Shown: in pieces, positions 7,371 to 16,808 of the stretch
Layout: each line of letters opens with the position of its first letter
Numbering within the stretch: position 1 is the stretch's first letter
NCBI GenBank assembly: GCA_902620895.1
Contig: CACNJU010000018.1
Coordinates: 1 to 34,758 of the forward strand
Direction of reading: 5' to 3'
Source of the DNA: an uncultured Prochlorococcus sp.
GTDB lineage: Bacteria > Cyanobacteriota > Cyanobacteriia > PCC-6307 > Cyanobiaceae
DNA length: 34,758 nt
The notes under the pieces: generated by a model
The model's input: only the letters and a program-made list of their open reading frames with translations
The model's database searches: none
What the model was told of the DNA's origin: nothing
Position numbers and translations under genes: made by a program

Positions 7371-8894
7371 TTAAACCCTTCCAGGGATTCTTCTTGTGGA
7401 TTCGTCTCCAAGCTTCTTGAATAAACCAAATTCAACTTGGTCGCCAATCTCAGCATCAATACCAGCAAAGGAATTTCTGTAAAGAGTTCTTGAAGCGTGC
7501 CACCAGTGCCCAAATAAGAATAGCAATCCGAAACATAAATGTGCATATGTAAACCATGCTCTTGGAGAACTTCGGAATACACCGTCAGATTTATATGTCT
7601 CTCTGTCAAACTTGAATGCTTCTCCAAGTTGAGCCTTTCTTGCTAATCTTTTAACTACTGCAGGGTCTGTAAATGTTTGTCCATCTAGGTCTCCACCATA
7701 AATAGTCGCAGTAATGCCAGTTTGCTCAAATGAGTACTTTGCTTCAGCTCTTCTAAATGGGATATCTGCCCTTACATTGCCTTCTTTGTCTTCAAGAATG
7801 ACAGGGAAGTTTTCAAAGAAATTAGGAATTCTTCTAACTTCTAATTCGTTACCTTCCTTATCTTGGAAAGCAATGTGACCTTGCCAACCAGTTGGTAAAC
7901 CATCACCATTAACAAGAGCTCCAACTCTGAATAGTCCCCCTTTAGCTGGACTATTACCTACATAATCGTAGAAGGCTAATTTTTCTGGAATCGATGCATA
8001 TGCCTCTGATTTAGTTGCACCATCATCAATAGCAGCTTGGACTCTTCTGTTAATTTCAGTTTTGAAATAGCCTGAATCCCATTGATATCTAGTAGGACCA
8101 AAAAGTTCTATTGGGGTTGTTGCTGAACCGTACCACATTGTTCCTGAAACAACGAAAGAAACGAATAGTACAGCAGCTAGAGCACTGGCAAGAACCCCTT
8201 CTAGACTGCCAAGTTTTAAAGCTCTATAAAGTCTTTCTCCAGGCCTGTTGGTAATGTGAAAAATACCTCCAATGATACCCATAAGTCCTGCTGCAATATG
8301 ATTAGCTACAATACCTCCTGGATTAAAAGGATTAAATCCTTCAACTCCCCAGGAAGGTGCTACAGGTTCTACATGACCACTTAAACCATATGAATCAGAA
8401 ACCCAAATCCCCACGTTTGCGCAATGAAAAGCTCCAAAACCAAAACATGTAAGTCCTGCTAGAAGAAGGTGGATTCCAAAAATTCTTGGTAAATCAAGTG
8501 CAGGCTCACCAGTTCTTGAATCTTCCCATAAATCTAGGTCCCAATATGTCCAGTGCCAAATAGATGCCAACATCAATAGGCCACTAAATACTATGTGTGC
8601 TGCCGCAACCCCTTCGAAACTCCAGAATCCAGGATCAACTCCAGTAGCACCCGTAATATCCCATCCATTCCAACTACTTGTGATACCTAGTCTTGCCATA
8701 AAAGGCATAACGTACATCCCCTGTCTCCACATTGGATTGAGAACAGCATCAGAAGGATCAAAAATGGCTAATTCATAAAGAGCCATAGAACCGGCCCAGC
8801 CGGCTAATAATGCAGTATGCATAAGATGCACAGCAAGTAGTCGACCTGGGTCATTAATAACTACTGTGTGAACTCGATACCAAGGCAATCCCAT
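7371..8894 (-). CDS. psbB: Photosystem II CP47 core antenna protein
   Basis: The 507-residue product is CP47, a six-helix chlorophyll-binding inner antenna protein of PSII in the thylakoid membrane. The start [20 protein letters not shown] is canonical, with the first chlorophyll-ligand histidines in [12 protein letters not shown]. The large lumenal loop between helices 5 and 6 (about residues 258-445) has the expected [13 protein letters not shown] and SFEQTG segments. Helix 6 carries [20 protein letters not shown]. The C terminus is short (RRIPGRV). The gene heads a psbB-psbT operon and is divergent from the ferredoxin gene. Nothing is missing or broken. Confidence 0.99.
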   Translation of the reverse strand: MGLPWYRVHTVVINDPGRLLAVHLMHTALLAGWAGSMALYELAIFDPSDAVLNPMWRQGMYVMPFMARLGITSSWNGWDITGATGVDPGFWSFEGVAAAHIVFSGLLMLASIWHWTYWDLDLWEDSRTGEPALDLPRIFGIHLLLAGLTCFGFGAFHCANVGIWVSDSYGLSGHVEPVAPSWGVEGFNPFNPGGIVANHIAAGLMGIIGGIFHITNRPGERLYRALKLGSLEGVLASALAAVLFVSFVVSGTMWYGSATTPIELFGPTRYQWDSGYFKTEINRRVQAAIDDGATKSEAYASIPEKLAFYDYVGNSPAKGGLFRVGALVNGDGLPTGWQGHIAFQDKEGNELEVRRIPNFFENFPVILEDKEGNVRADIPFRRAEAKYSFEQTGITATIYGGDLDGQTFTDPAVVKRLARKAQLGEAFKFDRETYKSDGVFRSSPRAWFTYAHLCFGLLFLFGHWWHASRTLYRNSFAGIDAEIGDQVEFGLFKKLGDESTRRIPGRV

Positions 8895-8940
8895 CGGTTA
8901 ATTTCTAGTAACTATGCTGCATAAACAGCTAAACATCACG

Positions 8941-8946
8941 ATAGTA
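8941..8946 (-). promoter_or_regulatory. Candidate psbB -10 box
   Basis: On the minus strand TACTAT lies 46 bases upstream of the psbB ATG, in the 222-base region separating psbB from the divergent ferredoxin gene. No convincing -35 element lies 17 bases further upstream, which is common for cyanobacterial promoters. This is a weak, unaided call. Confidence 0.3.
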
Positions 8947-9116
8947 AGGGTTTTTTAGTCTTTGAGGGATTTTTGTAAATAAATTTATTTTCATGCAAAA
9001 ATTGGTCAAATCCATTAGCAGAACAGAGTTTACAAGAAATTTTTAGCAAAAAATTGTTAATATTTTGGTCACAATTCTCAAAGTAAAACGCCAAAATAAG
9101 AAAAATAACTAAAAAA

Positions 9117-9479
9117 ATGGCAACTATCAGATTTATCCGTGAGGACTTAGAGGTTCAATGTAATACTGGTGAAAATTTAAGAGAACTCGTAATGAAAGAG
9201 AATTTACAGCTTTATGGACTAAAGGGTATTTTAGGGAATTGCGGAGGCGCTGGACAATGCAGTACTTGCTTTATTTCAGTTGAAGGTGGAAACAAAAATT
9301 CTTTAAGCCCTCTTACATCCGTTGAAGAAGAAAAACTTAAAAATAGGCCAGAAAATTGGCGACTAGCATGCCAAACACTAATAAAGTCATCTGCAGTTAT
9401 CTTAACAAAACCACAATCCCCCCCCTCAAATTTGGAAGAACTAAAAAAAATAAGTGAAAATAAAAAATTACCACGCTAA
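9117..9479 (+). CDS. 2Fe-2S ferredoxin next to psbM
   Basis: The 120-residue product has a plant-type 2Fe-2S ferredoxin fold with cluster ligands Cys42, Cys48, Cys51 and Cys85 (NCGGAGQCSTCFISVEGG ... WRLACQT). The spacing of the first three Cys (C-x5-C-x2-C) resembles adrenodoxin-like and cyanobacterial bacterial-type ferredoxins rather than PetF (C-x4-C-x2-C). A hydrophilic tail of about 30 residues rich in Pro and Lys follows the domain and is of unknown role. The protein is soluble and presumably carries electrons; its partner cannot be read from sequence. It lies between psbB (divergent) and psbM (same strand, 105 bases downstream), suggesting a role near PSII biogenesis, by inference. 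Confidence 0.9.
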   Translation: MATIRFIREDLEVQCNTGENLRELVMKENLQLYGLKGILGNCGGAGQCSTCFISVEGGNKNSLSPLTSVEEEKLKNRPENWRLACQTLIKSSAVILTKPQSPPSNLEELKKISENKKLPR

Positions 9480-9584
9480 ATTGTTTAAGACTGTTAATCA
9501 GTTTATAAAATTTGTTTATTTTTCCACTTTATTTCTAGTTATATGTCTATAGTCTTAATACCTAATTATAGAACTACCAACTAA

Positions 9585-9737
9585 ATGGAAACAACTAACT
9601 TTGGATTCGTAGCTAGTCTTTTATTTGTAGGGGTGCCAACAATATTCCTCATTGGTTTATTTATTTCTACTCAAGACGGAGAAAAATCAAGCTTCTACTC
9701 TGACTCTAGTAAAGGTAGACTTGGACCAAAACGCTAA
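9585..9737 (+). CDS. psbM: Photosystem II protein M
   Basis: The 50-residue product (METTNFGFVASLLFVGVPTI, continuing FLIGLFISTQDGEKSS) is PsbM, a one-helix PSII subunit at the dimer interface. The hydrophobic helix covers about residues 7-27 with the conserved VPTIFLIGLFISTQ. The C-terminal extension (SSFYSDSSKGRLGPKR) is longer than the roughly 35-residue protein of other cyanobacteria and is typical of picocyanobacteria as far as I know. It lies downstream of the ferredoxin gene and 11 bases upstream of prmC. Confidence 0.95.
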   Translation: METTNFGFVASLLFVGVPTIFLIGLFISTQDGEKSSFYSDSSKGRLGPKR

Positions 9738-9748
9738 TGCTTTAATAA

Positions 9749-10618
9749 ATGCTTTGCATTTCTGTAAAGGAATTTTTACTGTGGAAACAAAAGCAACTTT
9801 CAAAAGGTGGTGATCAACAATCTTTTGAAGTTTTACTTGATTGTATAGGCGATATTTCGACTAGTGATTTAAACTTGAAAATTTTAAATCCTAGGGGGAT
9901 CTTACATTTAAAAAAAAACTTAGAATTTTTAGAGTCTGTTTGGGAAGATCATTTAATAAGATCTTGCCCAATTCAATACCTTTGCGGAATAACTTATTGG
10001 AGAGACTTAAAATTAAAAGTTACAAATAAAGTACTTATCCCCAGACCAGAGACAGAGCTAATAGTAGATATTGTCTTCAATTTATTTAGAAGGAAGTCAG
10101 AGAAATTATTTTTTGCTGAATTAGGAACTGGATCAGGGGCTATAAGTATTGCGTTGGCATTGGCTTATCCATATAGCGAAGGAGTGGCAACTGATATAGA
10201 TCAAGACGCATTAGAAATAGCTACTGAAAATTATATAAATTCTTCCAAACAATCAAATTTGAAATTTTATTGTGGAAATTGGTGGTCACCTCTTGAAAAT
10301 TTTAAAGGAAAATTAGACCTTGCTATTTCAAACCCGCCATATATTCCTAAATATACTTATGAAAAATTACCCAAAGAAGTTAAAAATTTTGAACCTAAAG
10401 TTGCTTTATTAGGGGGCGAAGATGGTTTAAAACATATTAGGGAAATAATACAAAAAGCACCAATATTTTTAAAAGAGAAGGGCTGGCTAATTTTAGAGAA
10501 TCATTTTGATCAAGGCGAAAAAGTAAAACAACTTTTTATTAAAAATAAATTTACATCAATAGAAATTATGAAAGATCTTTCAGGTATTGGTAGGTTTACC
10601 ATTGGAAGATATAAATAA
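9749..10618 (+). CDS. prmC: Release factor glutamine methyltransferase
   Basis: The 289-residue product is PrmC/HemK, which methylates the GGQ glutamine of peptide chain release factors with SAM. An N-terminal helical domain (1-90) is followed by a class I methyltransferase domain. The SAM-binding loop is ELGTGSGAISIALA (residues 124-137), and the catalytic substrate motif NPPYIP is at 195-200. The IPRPETELIV segment just before the domain is also diagnostic. The ATG at 9749 follows psbM by only 11 bases, so read-through from psbM is likely. The gene is followed after 23 bases by the tsaC-like gene, a common pairing of two translation-quality genes. Confidence 0.96.
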   Translation: MLCISVKEFLLWKQKQLSKGGDQQSFEVLLDCIGDISTSDLNLKILNPRGILHLKKNLEFLESVWEDHLIRSCPIQYLCGITYWRDLKLKVTNKVLIPRPETELIVDIVFNLFRRKSEKLFFAELGTGSGAISIALALAYPYSEGVATDIDQDALEIATENYINSSKQSNLKFYCGNWWSPLENFKGKLDLAISNPPYIPKYTYEKLPKEVKNFEPKVALLGGEDGLKHIREIIQKAPIFLKEKGWLILENHFDQGEKVKQLFIKNKFTSIEIMKDLSGIGRFTIGRYK

Positions 10619-10641
10619 ATTATTACAAGTTCATAATCTAA

Positions 10642-11223
10642 ATGAATTTAGTAGACTGCAAATCCGCTTTGAATACTCTTAAAAGTGGTTTACCTATAAT
10701 CTTCCCAACTGACACATTACCTGCGATTGGATGCTTGCCAAAATTTTCAAATATTATTTATGAGTTTAAAAAAAGGGATAGAGATAAACCCTTAATTCTT
10801 ATGGGGTCAGAACATAAACAATTAATTAATTATGTTCACGAATCAGCTAAAGAAGATTACGAAAATATAGCTTCAAAATACTGGCCTGGAGCTCTGACAA
10901 TGGTTATTCCTGCTTCAGAAAAGCAGACTACAATCCTCACAAGCAATGATCTTACCCTTGGGTTGAGGATTCCAAATTCATATATGGCTCAATCTCTCAT
11001 GAGAGAAACAGGTCCATTGTTAACTTCAAGTGCAAATATTTCAGGTTTTAAAGGATCTATTACAGTCGAAGGTATTGCTCTAGACTTCCCTTCTGTAAAA
11101 ATTTTGGGTCCTATCCCCTGGGGAAAAAGAAGTGGAAAAGCAAGTACTATTATATTTTGGAAGAAAAGTGGAGATTGGAGACTGATTAGAGAAGGAGAAG
11201 TATTAGTAAGGGAATTGTATTAA
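10642..11223 (+). CDS. tsaC: Threonylcarbamoyl-AMP synthase (TsaC/Sua5/YrdC family)
   Basis: The 193-residue product belongs to the YrdC/Sua5 family, which makes threonylcarbamoyl-AMP for the t6A37 modification of ANN-decoding tRNAs. The hallmark motifs are visible: GLPIIFPTDTLPAIGCLP near residues 16-33, KRDRDKPLILM near 44-54, YWPGALTMVIP near 79-89, LGLRIPNS and TSSANISG. It has only the single YrdC domain, without the Sua5 C-terminal domain. It sits 23 bases after prmC, and its stop codon overlaps the start of a small membrane protein gene (TAATG). Confidence 0.92.
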   Translation: MNLVDCKSALNTLKSGLPIIFPTDTLPAIGCLPKFSNIIYEFKKRDRDKPLILMGSEHKQLINYVHESAKEDYENIASKYWPGALTMVIPASEKQTTILTSNDLTLGLRIPNSYMAQSLMRETGPLLTSSANISGFKGSITVEGIALDFPSVKILGPIPWGKRSGKASTIIFWKKSGDWRLIREGEVLVRELY

Positions 11224-11390
11224 TGTTTTTATTATTATTTTTTGTTTTCTTGATTCAATTTTTTACTTATTGGATATTTGAACCCCTTGCATCTTTTTTA
11301 GAATATGTTCTCGAATTAAGATTGATTCCGATTATTGCTCTGATAGGTTTAGTCTTTTTATTTTCAGCGAAGAATATTGAACAGAATTAA
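11223..11390 (+). CDS. Small membrane protein translationally coupled to tsaC (55 aa)
   Basis: The ATG at 11223 shares its A with the tsaC stop codon (TAATG), a classic coupling arrangement. The product is 55 residues: MFLLLFFVFLIQFFTYWIF, a short EPLASFLEYVLELR stretch, then a second hydrophobic segment (LIPIIALIGLVFLFSA) and KNIEQN at the end. That predicts two transmembrane helices. I do not recognise the family. The tight coupling and good hydrophobic pattern support a real gene. Confidence 0.65.
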   Translation: MFLLLFFVFLIQFFTYWIFEPLASFLEYVLELRLIPIIALIGLVFLFSAKNIEQN

Positions 11391-11401
11391 ATAAATCAAA
11401 A

Positions 11402-11473
11402 TGCCGGCTAACAGATTTGAACTGATGACCTTCGCTTTACAAAAGCGCTGCTCTACCGCTGAGCTAAGCCGGC
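11402..11473 (-). tRNA. trnT: tRNA-Thr (anticodon TGT)
   Basis: The minus strand gives a 72-base cloverleaf. The acceptor is GCCGGCT paired with AGCCGGC plus discriminator A, the D arm is GCTCAGCGGTAGAGC, the anticodon loop is TTTGTAA (anticodon TGT), and the T loop is TTCAAAT. The outermost anticodon-stem pair appears to be a G-A mismatch. CCA is not encoded. Confidence 0.94.
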
Positions 11474-11538
11474 AATCTCTCCATCTTACAATCAGGAAGG
11501 GTCAATTATCAGTATTTTTTTAGCTTTTTTTAAATTTA

Positions 11539-11865
11539 TTACTTTTTGATATCTTTATTAGCTTTATCAGTTTTTTTGAATTTTATTTCTCCTGTAATAG
11601 TTCTTTTGATTGGTAAATTTGCTACTAATGCAGTCATTCTATCCTCGGTCTCTAAACTTACAGCCACCTCTTCAAAATCAATCTCAACATATTTAGCAAC
11701 AACATCGAGAATTTCTTTCCTCATTTTATCCAAAAGATCAGTTGTTAAAGAGCTCATATCAACTCTGTCATGAGCAAGTACAAGTTGTAATCTTTCTCTT
11801 GCTGTGTTAGCACTAGCCGTTTCTCTGCCTAGTAACTTATTTATAAGATCTCTGAGTGTCATCAT
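11539..11865 (-). CDS. minE: Cell division topological specificity factor MinE
   Basis: The 108-residue product is MinE, which stimulates the MinD ATPase and drives pole-to-pole or local Min dynamics so that FtsZ forms at mid-cell. The N-terminal part has the family pattern [13 protein letters not shown] (residues 22-34), the anti-MinCD helix, followed by [20 protein letters not shown]. The C-terminal topological domain contains the [15 protein letters not shown] stretch. The ATG at 11865 is 1 base after the minD stop, so translation is coupled. A second ATG directly follows (MMTLRD). It is the last gene of minC-minD-minE. Confidence 0.96.
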   Translation of the reverse strand: MMTLRDLINKLLGRETASANTARERLQLVLAHDRVDMSSLTTDLLDKMRKEILDVVAKYVEIDFEEVAVSLETEDRMTALVANLPIKRTITGEIKFKKTDKANKDIKK

Positions 11866-11866
11866 T

Positions 11867-12682
11867 TTAGAAAACCTTAGTTTGCATTAATCTTAAGAAT
11901 TTATCTTTAAGACTTTTACCTTCATTTTTTGGGTCAATAATTGGTACATCTTTTCCTGTAAGTCTTTGAGAAACATTCAAATAACATTTTTTTGCAGGAG
12001 ATCTTCCATCTGTAAGTGTCAATGGCTCTCCTCTATTTGTGCTTATAATTACTTGTTCATCTTCTAAAACAATTCCCAATAAAGGCAAAGAAAGTATCCC
12101 TTGGACATCATCAATAGATAACATCTCTTGACTAGCAATCATGTTGGGACGAACTCTGTTTATTACAAGCTGGATAGGCTCAATATCAGAAGTATTAAGA
12201 ATACCTATTACTCTATCTGCGTCGCGTACAGCAGATAATTCAGGATTTGTAACAACAATAGCTTCTTTACAAGCTGCGAGAGCATTTTTAAAGCCATCTT
12301 CTACTCCAGCAGGACAATCTACCAAGACAAAATCAAATTTCTCACTAAGAAGTTCACTAATTTTTTTCATATCTTCGGGCTTCATCCAATCCAACATCCT
12401 TGGATCCCCAGCCGGTAGAAGAGCAAGATTAGGTTCTTTTTTATGTCTAACCAACGCTTGATCAAGACGACAATTCTTGTCAAGAACATCTTGAGCCGTA
12501 TAAATTATGCGATTTTCTAATCCAAGAAGAAGATCTAAATTTCTTAAGCCAAAATCAGCATCCAATACAGCAGTTGTTGCTCCGCTATTGGCAAGTGCTA
12601 TGCCTAGATTTGCAGTTAAAGTGGTTTTGCCAACCCCTCCTTTTCCTGAACAAATTAATATTGTGCGAGAACTTTTCCCCAA
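11867..12682 (-). CDS. minD: Septum site-determining ATPase MinD
   Basis: The 271-residue product is MinD, the membrane-associated ATPase of the Min system. It has the deviant Walker A motif KGGVGKTT (residues 14-21), the [19 protein letters not shown] switch region and the [11 protein letters not shown]alker B region. The C-terminal amphipathic membrane-targeting helix (about 256-271, [16 protein letters not shown]) is present. No ATG gives the canonical N terminus; a TTG at 12682 gives [16 protein letters not shown], and an in-frame TGA lies a few codons further upstream, so TTG is the most likely start. It is followed by minE after 1 base and preceded by minC after 111 bases. Confidence 0.96.
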   Translation of the reverse strand: MGKSSRTILICSGKGGVGKTTLTANLGIALANSGATTAVLDADFGLRNLDLLLGLENRIIYTAQDVLDKNCRLDQALVRHKKEPNLALLPAGDPRMLDWMKPEDMKKISELLSEKFDFVLVDCPAGVEDGFKNALAACKEAIVVTNPELSAVRDADRVIGILNTSDIEPIQLVINRVRPNMIASQEMLSIDDVQGILSLPLLGIVLEDEQVIISTNRGEPLTLTDGRSPAKKCYLNVSQRLTGKDVPIIDPKNEGKSLKDKFLRLMQTKVF

Positions 12683-12793
12683 AATTTTAAAGATTTCTCA
12701 AATAATAAAGCCACTTGCATAAAGTTAAATATTTTAAAGATTAAGTAATTCTTAAATTTATCAAATTTGAATTAATTTATTGCAAATTATTGA

Positions 12794-13456
12794 TTAATTT
12801 TTGGTTTCTACTATGTGTGGTTTGATAATTATCGTTTGTTTATCTATTACAGCAATTTCTGGATAAAAATTTCTTGGCTTTTCCTTTGGTCCAATAGCTA
12901 TTACATCTGCAATTCGTAATTGTAATGGGTTTAAATAAAGTGATGCAATAGAGGCATTTTTATTTCCACTTTTTCCCGCGAATGCGACTCCTAGTAATTT
13001 GCCCCAAACGTAAATGTTTTTTTTTGCTGAAACTATCGCTCCTGGATTGACGTCTCCAATAATGCATAGGTTTCCATTTGAAGATATTCTGTCACCCGAT
13101 CGTACTGTCCCTTTATGGAGAATATCATCTTTCTTTTTTGATTTTAATGAAAGGAGCTTATTATTAATCTCTTGCTCTTTAAAAAAAGTTGAATCAATTT
13201 TTAAAGACTTTCCACTTAATATTGTTTCTCTATTGTTTGAATAAATGTAAAGGGAGCAAACATTAATTTTTTCAAAATGATTTTTTAATTTTGATAATTG
13301 ATGAGAACTTATTGATTCATTGACAGCGTAAATTTTTGCTTCCAGAGGTCTCTTCATGTTGTAAAATTGTTTGAAAATTTCATGGATATTATCTAAATCA
13401 ACCAAAGAATAAATTTCTAAATATTTACTTTTAGTGCTACTTAAAACGATTTCCAT
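12794..13456 (-). CDS. minC: Septum site-determining protein MinC
   Basis: The 220-residue product is MinC, the FtsZ-polymerisation inhibitor recruited by MinD. The N-terminal half is weakly conserved, as is usual. The C-terminal half is the diagnostic beta-helix domain: LHKGTVRSGDRISSNGNLCI (about 113-132), then GDVNPGAIVSAKKNIYVWGKLLGVAFAG, SLYLNPLQLRIADV and FYPEIAVI. The ATG at 13456 gives a normal family length. It heads minC-minD-minE. Confidence 0.95.
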   Translation of the reverse strand: MEIVLSSTKSKYLEIYSLVDLDNIHEIFKQFYNMKRPLEAKIYAVNESISSHQLSKLKNHFEKINVCSLYIYSNNRETILSGKSLKIDSTFFKEQEINNKLLSLKSKKKDDILHKGTVRSGDRISSNGNLCIIGDVNPGAIVSAKKNIYVWGKLLGVAFAGKSGNKNASIASLYLNPLQLRIADVIAIGPKEKPRNFYPEIAVIDKQTIIIKPHIVETKN

Positions 13457-13466
13457 GAAATTAAAT

Positions 13467-14723
13467 CTAGTTATTATTTTTTATTAATGAAATTTCATTT
13501 TTAATTTCATTTTTGATCATACCGGGATAAATAATAAAAGAGCTTTCCTCAGATCGCAATAAAGTTTTTATTAATGCAGAACTATTTTCTAATGAGCTTT
13601 GATATGTGCCGTCCCATATTTTAAGTGCATTGTTAGATTCAAAACCTTTAAAAGACCTTTCTTTGATCCCACAAAAAATGTCTGGATTATGACCATTTTT
13701 TTCACACAATTTTCTTGCAACAGCGAGGATTTTTAATCTATTCATTTTACTCAAAAAACTTATGTCCGAGGCCTTTAACAAATCTCTGTCAATAAACATT
13801 TTGCAAAGAGTAGAAAGTGGCTCAAAAGATTCATCTTTCCATCTCATCAAATGATAGTAAAAGGTTACATCATCATTTCTTATGAATTCTTCAAAATCAA
13901 GTTTTTCAGGGGAAAATATCCATTTATGAAGAGAATTATCTAACCAAATTTTCTTATCAAAATTGTGTTTTATTGTATAAATTATTTTTTCCAGTATCCA
14001 TGTTGATATTTCGTTTATTCTGTGATTGTAGATAGTTCTGTACATCAAGCTTCTCAGTACTAGGAAATGCTCAATAGCTATAACTCCTTTTGGTTTGATG
14101 CCGATATTTCCATCAGGTGAAAAAGTAAGAGCTGAAATAATTCGTTCTAAATCAACTAAGCCATAGTTAGTACCGGTGTTGTAACTATCGCGTAAAAGAT
14201 AATCGAGACGATCGCAATCTATCTCACTACTAATTAATGTTTTTAAAGGTTGTGAAAAGAGTTGCTTTGACTGAAATAAGTCCCCAATTTTTCTTGGTAA
14301 TTCGTTGTCATATTTTTTGAGTATGGAATTTATTGGAGGATAATTTTTAACTAAGTTTTTGGACCATTGTTCATGGTTATGCTTGAATATTTTTTCACTG
14401 GTATGGCTTAAAGGTCCATGACCTAAATCATGTAAAAGAGCTGCTCCATAGAGAACAAATTTATTTTCAGAAAATGAAGGCTTACTTTTAATTAGCCTTT
14501 TATAGATCTTTCTTGCAATACAAAAAACGCCAATTGAGTGCGTAAATCTACTCGATTCTGCTCCGTGAAAGAGTAATAATGCTGCCCCTAGTTGTTTTAT
14601 TCTTCTTAATCTTTGAAAAGCGATTGTATCAATTAATTCCAGAACCATTAATTCTTCTGGATTCCCTGAATCAAATACTATTTCTTTATGAATTGGATCA
14701 TGAAAAACTCGTTTAATACTCAT
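13467..14723 (-). CDS. HD-domain phosphohydrolase (SAMHD1/dGTPase-like)
   Basis: The product (418 residues from ATG at 14723) is an HD-superfamily metal-dependent phosphohydrolase. It starts MSIKRVFHDPIHKEIVF, the usual entry for this family. Metal-binding residues are His62 (RFTHSIGV), His98-Asp99 (LLHDLGHGPLSH, also His102 and His107) and an Asp in the EIDCDRLDYLLRD segment. Family members hydrolyse (d)NTPs or related nucleotides, but the substrate of cyanobacterial homologues is not established. A longer form starting with TTG at 14747 is possible; the ATG is preferred because homologues begin near the FHDPIH motif. It lies 10 bases upstream of minC and 36 bases downstream of ctpA on the same strand. 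Confidence 0.9.
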   Translation of the reverse strand: MSIKRVFHDPIHKEIVFDSGNPEELMVLELIDTIAFQRLRRIKQLGAALLLFHGAESSRFTHSIGVFCIARKIYKRLIKSKPSFSENKFVLYGAALLHDLGHGPLSHTSEKIFKHNHEQWSKNLVKNYPPINSILKKYDNELPRKIGDLFQSKQLFSQPLKTLISSEIDCDRLDYLLRDSYNTGTNYGLVDLERIISALTFSPDGNIGIKPKGVIAIEHFLVLRSLMYRTIYNHRINEISTWILEKIIYTIKHNFDKKIWLDNSLHKWIFSPEKLDFEEFIRNDDVTFYYHLMRWKDESFEPLSTLCKMFIDRDLLKASDISFLSKMNRLKILAVARKLCEKNGHNPDIFCGIKERSFKGFESNNALKIWDGTYQSSLENSSALIKTLLRSEESSFIIYPGMIKNEIKNEISLIKNNN

Positions 14724-14759
14724 AGTTTTCAGATTTTTTATTTTCAATCTTTTGCCATT

Positions 14760-16046
14760 TCAAGACTGTATTCCATCATTGCTTAATTCACTATTTTGAA
14801 ATGCAAGTTCTTCATTTTCTAGGAGGGACTCTAAAAATAATTCTGCATTCTTTACCCATTTATCATCTGCACTTCCATATTCACTAGCATCAGGAAGATC
14901 TAGTAATTTGTCAGGAGTCATACCTTGACCTTGAATGTTATTTCCTTTGGGAGTTAAATAACTAGCTACTGTTATGGCAATACCACTGTCCTCTCCCAAA
15001 CTTTTTAGGGATTGAATTAAACCTTTCCCATAAGTTTTTTCTCCCATAAGAATCGATCTGTCATTATCTTGTAAAGAGCCAGCAAGTATTTCACTAGCAC
15101 TCGCAGTACCCTTATTAACCAGAGTCACCATTGGTCCATCAAACGATGTCTCTTTTTGTGAAATTATTGCATCCTTGATTCCATTTCTATTTTGTGTCTC
15201 GACAACAGGTTTCTGGCTTAATAATGAGTCTGCAACTGCTATACCTGAGCTTACTAGTCCTCCCGAATTATTTCTAAGATCTAAGATCAACCCCTCAACC
15301 TCTTTCTCTTTCAACTCTTGAAGTGCCTCTTCAACTTTTTTGGGAACGCTTTCGCTGAATTGGGTAATCCTTAAATATCCTATTGTGTGAGAATCGTCTC
15401 TTAATCTTTTTGTTCTCACTGGCCTAAGATCTACGGATCTCCTTTCTAAATCGACCTCCCTAATTTCTCCTGATTCAGAAGATATTTCAACCAGAACTTT
15501 AGTTCCTGAATTACCTCTTAACTTAGAGGCAGTATTAGCAAGGCCTAATTCTTTGGATGAAATTCCATCCACTTTTTCTATGAAGTCCCCGCTAACTATT
15601 CCAGCCTCTTCTGCTGGAGATCCTCCAAGAGTTGAGATAACTTTAATTTTTTTGTCATCATCTTCACCTAATTGGAGCCCAACACCATTAATCTCACTTC
15701 CAAAATTACTTGATTTAAGAAGTTCATAATCTTTTGGTCGTAAGATTCTTGTATATGGATCTTCTAAAGGTCTTAACATATCTTCAATTGCGGAATAAGC
15801 CTCTTCAGTTGTTTCAATTTGTTTCTGTAATGTTTTTTGTCTAATTCTCTTCCATTGTATTTCTTCAAACTTTTCTGGGTCATAAAAACCCTCATTCACC
15901 AAGGTCCAAGCATCTAAGACTAATTGCTTGGTATCACTGAGAGCATCCACTCTTTCCATCAATAAAGGATGGATAGAAAAAACTATAATCATTGATGCAG
16001 TGATCAAAGTTTTGAATGTTAAAAGTTTGTTAAAAGATGAATTCAT
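14760..16046 (-). CDS. ctpA: Carboxyl-terminal processing protease
   Basis: The product is an S41-family serine protease of the CtpA type, which in cyanobacteria cuts the C-terminal extension of the PSII D1 precursor in the thylakoid lumen. An N-terminal hydrophobic signal (residues 7-28 of the ATG form, ending near RVDA) directs export. A PDZ domain follows (EINGVGLQLG ... SPAEEAGIVSGDFIEKVDG). The catalytic dyad is the Ser of KGTASASEI and, 25 residues on, the Lys of TYGKG. The substrate-binding LDLRNNSGGLV is intact. An upstream TTG at 16067 would add seven residues; ATG at 16046 is preferred. It diverges from petB. Assignment is secure; which of the cyanobacterial Ctp paralogues it is cannot be fixed here. 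Confidence 0.95.
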   Translation of the reverse strand: MNSSFNKLLTFKTLITASMIIVFSIHPLLMERVDALSDTKQLVLDAWTLVNEGFYDPEKFEEIQWKRIRQKTLQKQIETTEEAYSAIEDMLRPLEDPYTRILRPKDYELLKSSNFGSEINGVGLQLGEDDDKKIKVISTLGGSPAEEAGIVSGDFIEKVDGISSKELGLANTASKLRGNSGTKVLVEISSESGEIREVDLERRSVDLRPVRTKRLRDDSHTIGYLRITQFSESVPKKVEEALQELKEKEVEGLILDLRNNSGGLVSSGIAVADSLLSQKPVVETQNRNGIKDAIISQKETSFDGPMVTLVNKGTASASEILAGSLQDNDRSILMGEKTYGKGLIQSLKSLGEDSGIAITVASYLTPKGNNIQGQGMTPDKLLDLPDASEYGSADDKWVKNAELFLESLLENEELAFQNSELSNDGIQS

Positions 16047-16118
16047 TGGGTTAAGTGTTAACACCAAGTATAAGAATTTTAAGTAAGCTCTTTAGTATCA
16101 AAGCTAATTTTTTTTTGG

Positions 16119-16775
16119 ATGGCGAATTCTTCATCTGTTTATGATTGGTTTCAAGAAAGACTTGAAATTCAAGACATAACTGACGACGTAACTTCCAAGT
16201 ACGTACCACCTCACGTAAATATTTTTTATTGTTTAGGTGGCATAACTTTAGTATGCTTCCTAATTCAATTTGCAACAGGTTTTGCAATGACTTTTTACTA
16301 TAAGCCAACAGTTACTCAAGCTTATAGTTCAGTAAGTTATTTAATGACCGATGTAAGTTTTGGATGGTTAATACGATCTATTCATAGATGGAGTGCATCA
16401 ATGATGGTTCTGATGTTGATCCTTCATGTTTTTAGAGTTTATCTTACCGGTGGTTTCAAAAGACCTAGAGAATTAACTTGGGTGACAGGAGTTGTAATGG
16501 CAGTCATAACCGTAGCTTTTGGAGTGACAGGATATTCCTTGCCTTGGGATCAAGTTGGTTATTGGGCAGTCAAAATTGTTTCAGGCGTACCTGCTGCAAT
16601 ACCAGTAATCGGTGATTTTATGGTCGAACTGCTTAGAGGTGGAGAAAGTGTTGGGCAATCAACTCTTACGAGATTCTATAGTCTTCATACTTTCGTCTTG
16701 CCCTGGTCGTTAGCAGTTTTCATGTTGATGCACTTTTTAATGATTCGTAAACAGGGTATTTCAGGTCCCTTATAA
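16119..16775 (+). CDS. petB: Cytochrome b6
   Basis: The 218-residue product is the four-helix cytochrome b6 subunit of the thylakoid cytochrome b6f complex, which oxidises plastoquinol. The bis-histidine ligands of the two b hemes are His89 and His103 ([20 protein letters not shown]) with His190 and His205 (SLHTFVLPW ... [11 protein letters not shown]). Cys38 (NIFYCLGG) anchors the extra heme c. The [13 protein letters not shown]o-region motif is intact. It is 33 bases upstream of petD, the normal operon. ATG at 16119 gives [20 protein letters not shown]. Confidence 0.99.
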   Translation: MANSSSVYDWFQERLEIQDITDDVTSKYVPPHVNIFYCLGGITLVCFLIQFATGFAMTFYYKPTVTQAYSSVSYLMTDVSFGWLIRSIHRWSASMMVLMLILHVFRVYLTGGFKRPRELTWVTGVVMAVITVAFGVTGYSLPWDQVGYWAVKIVSGVPAAIPVIGDFMVELLRGGESVGQSTLTRFYSLHTFVLPWSLAVFMLMHFLMIRKQGISGPL

Positions 16776-16808
16776 ACTCTTATAATTAAATTATTACAAG
16801 ACTCCATC

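Noticed and set aside
7352..7627. 91-residue open frame on the minus strand within psbB
   Set aside because: It lies inside psbB in another frame, and the psbB product is unmistakable there.
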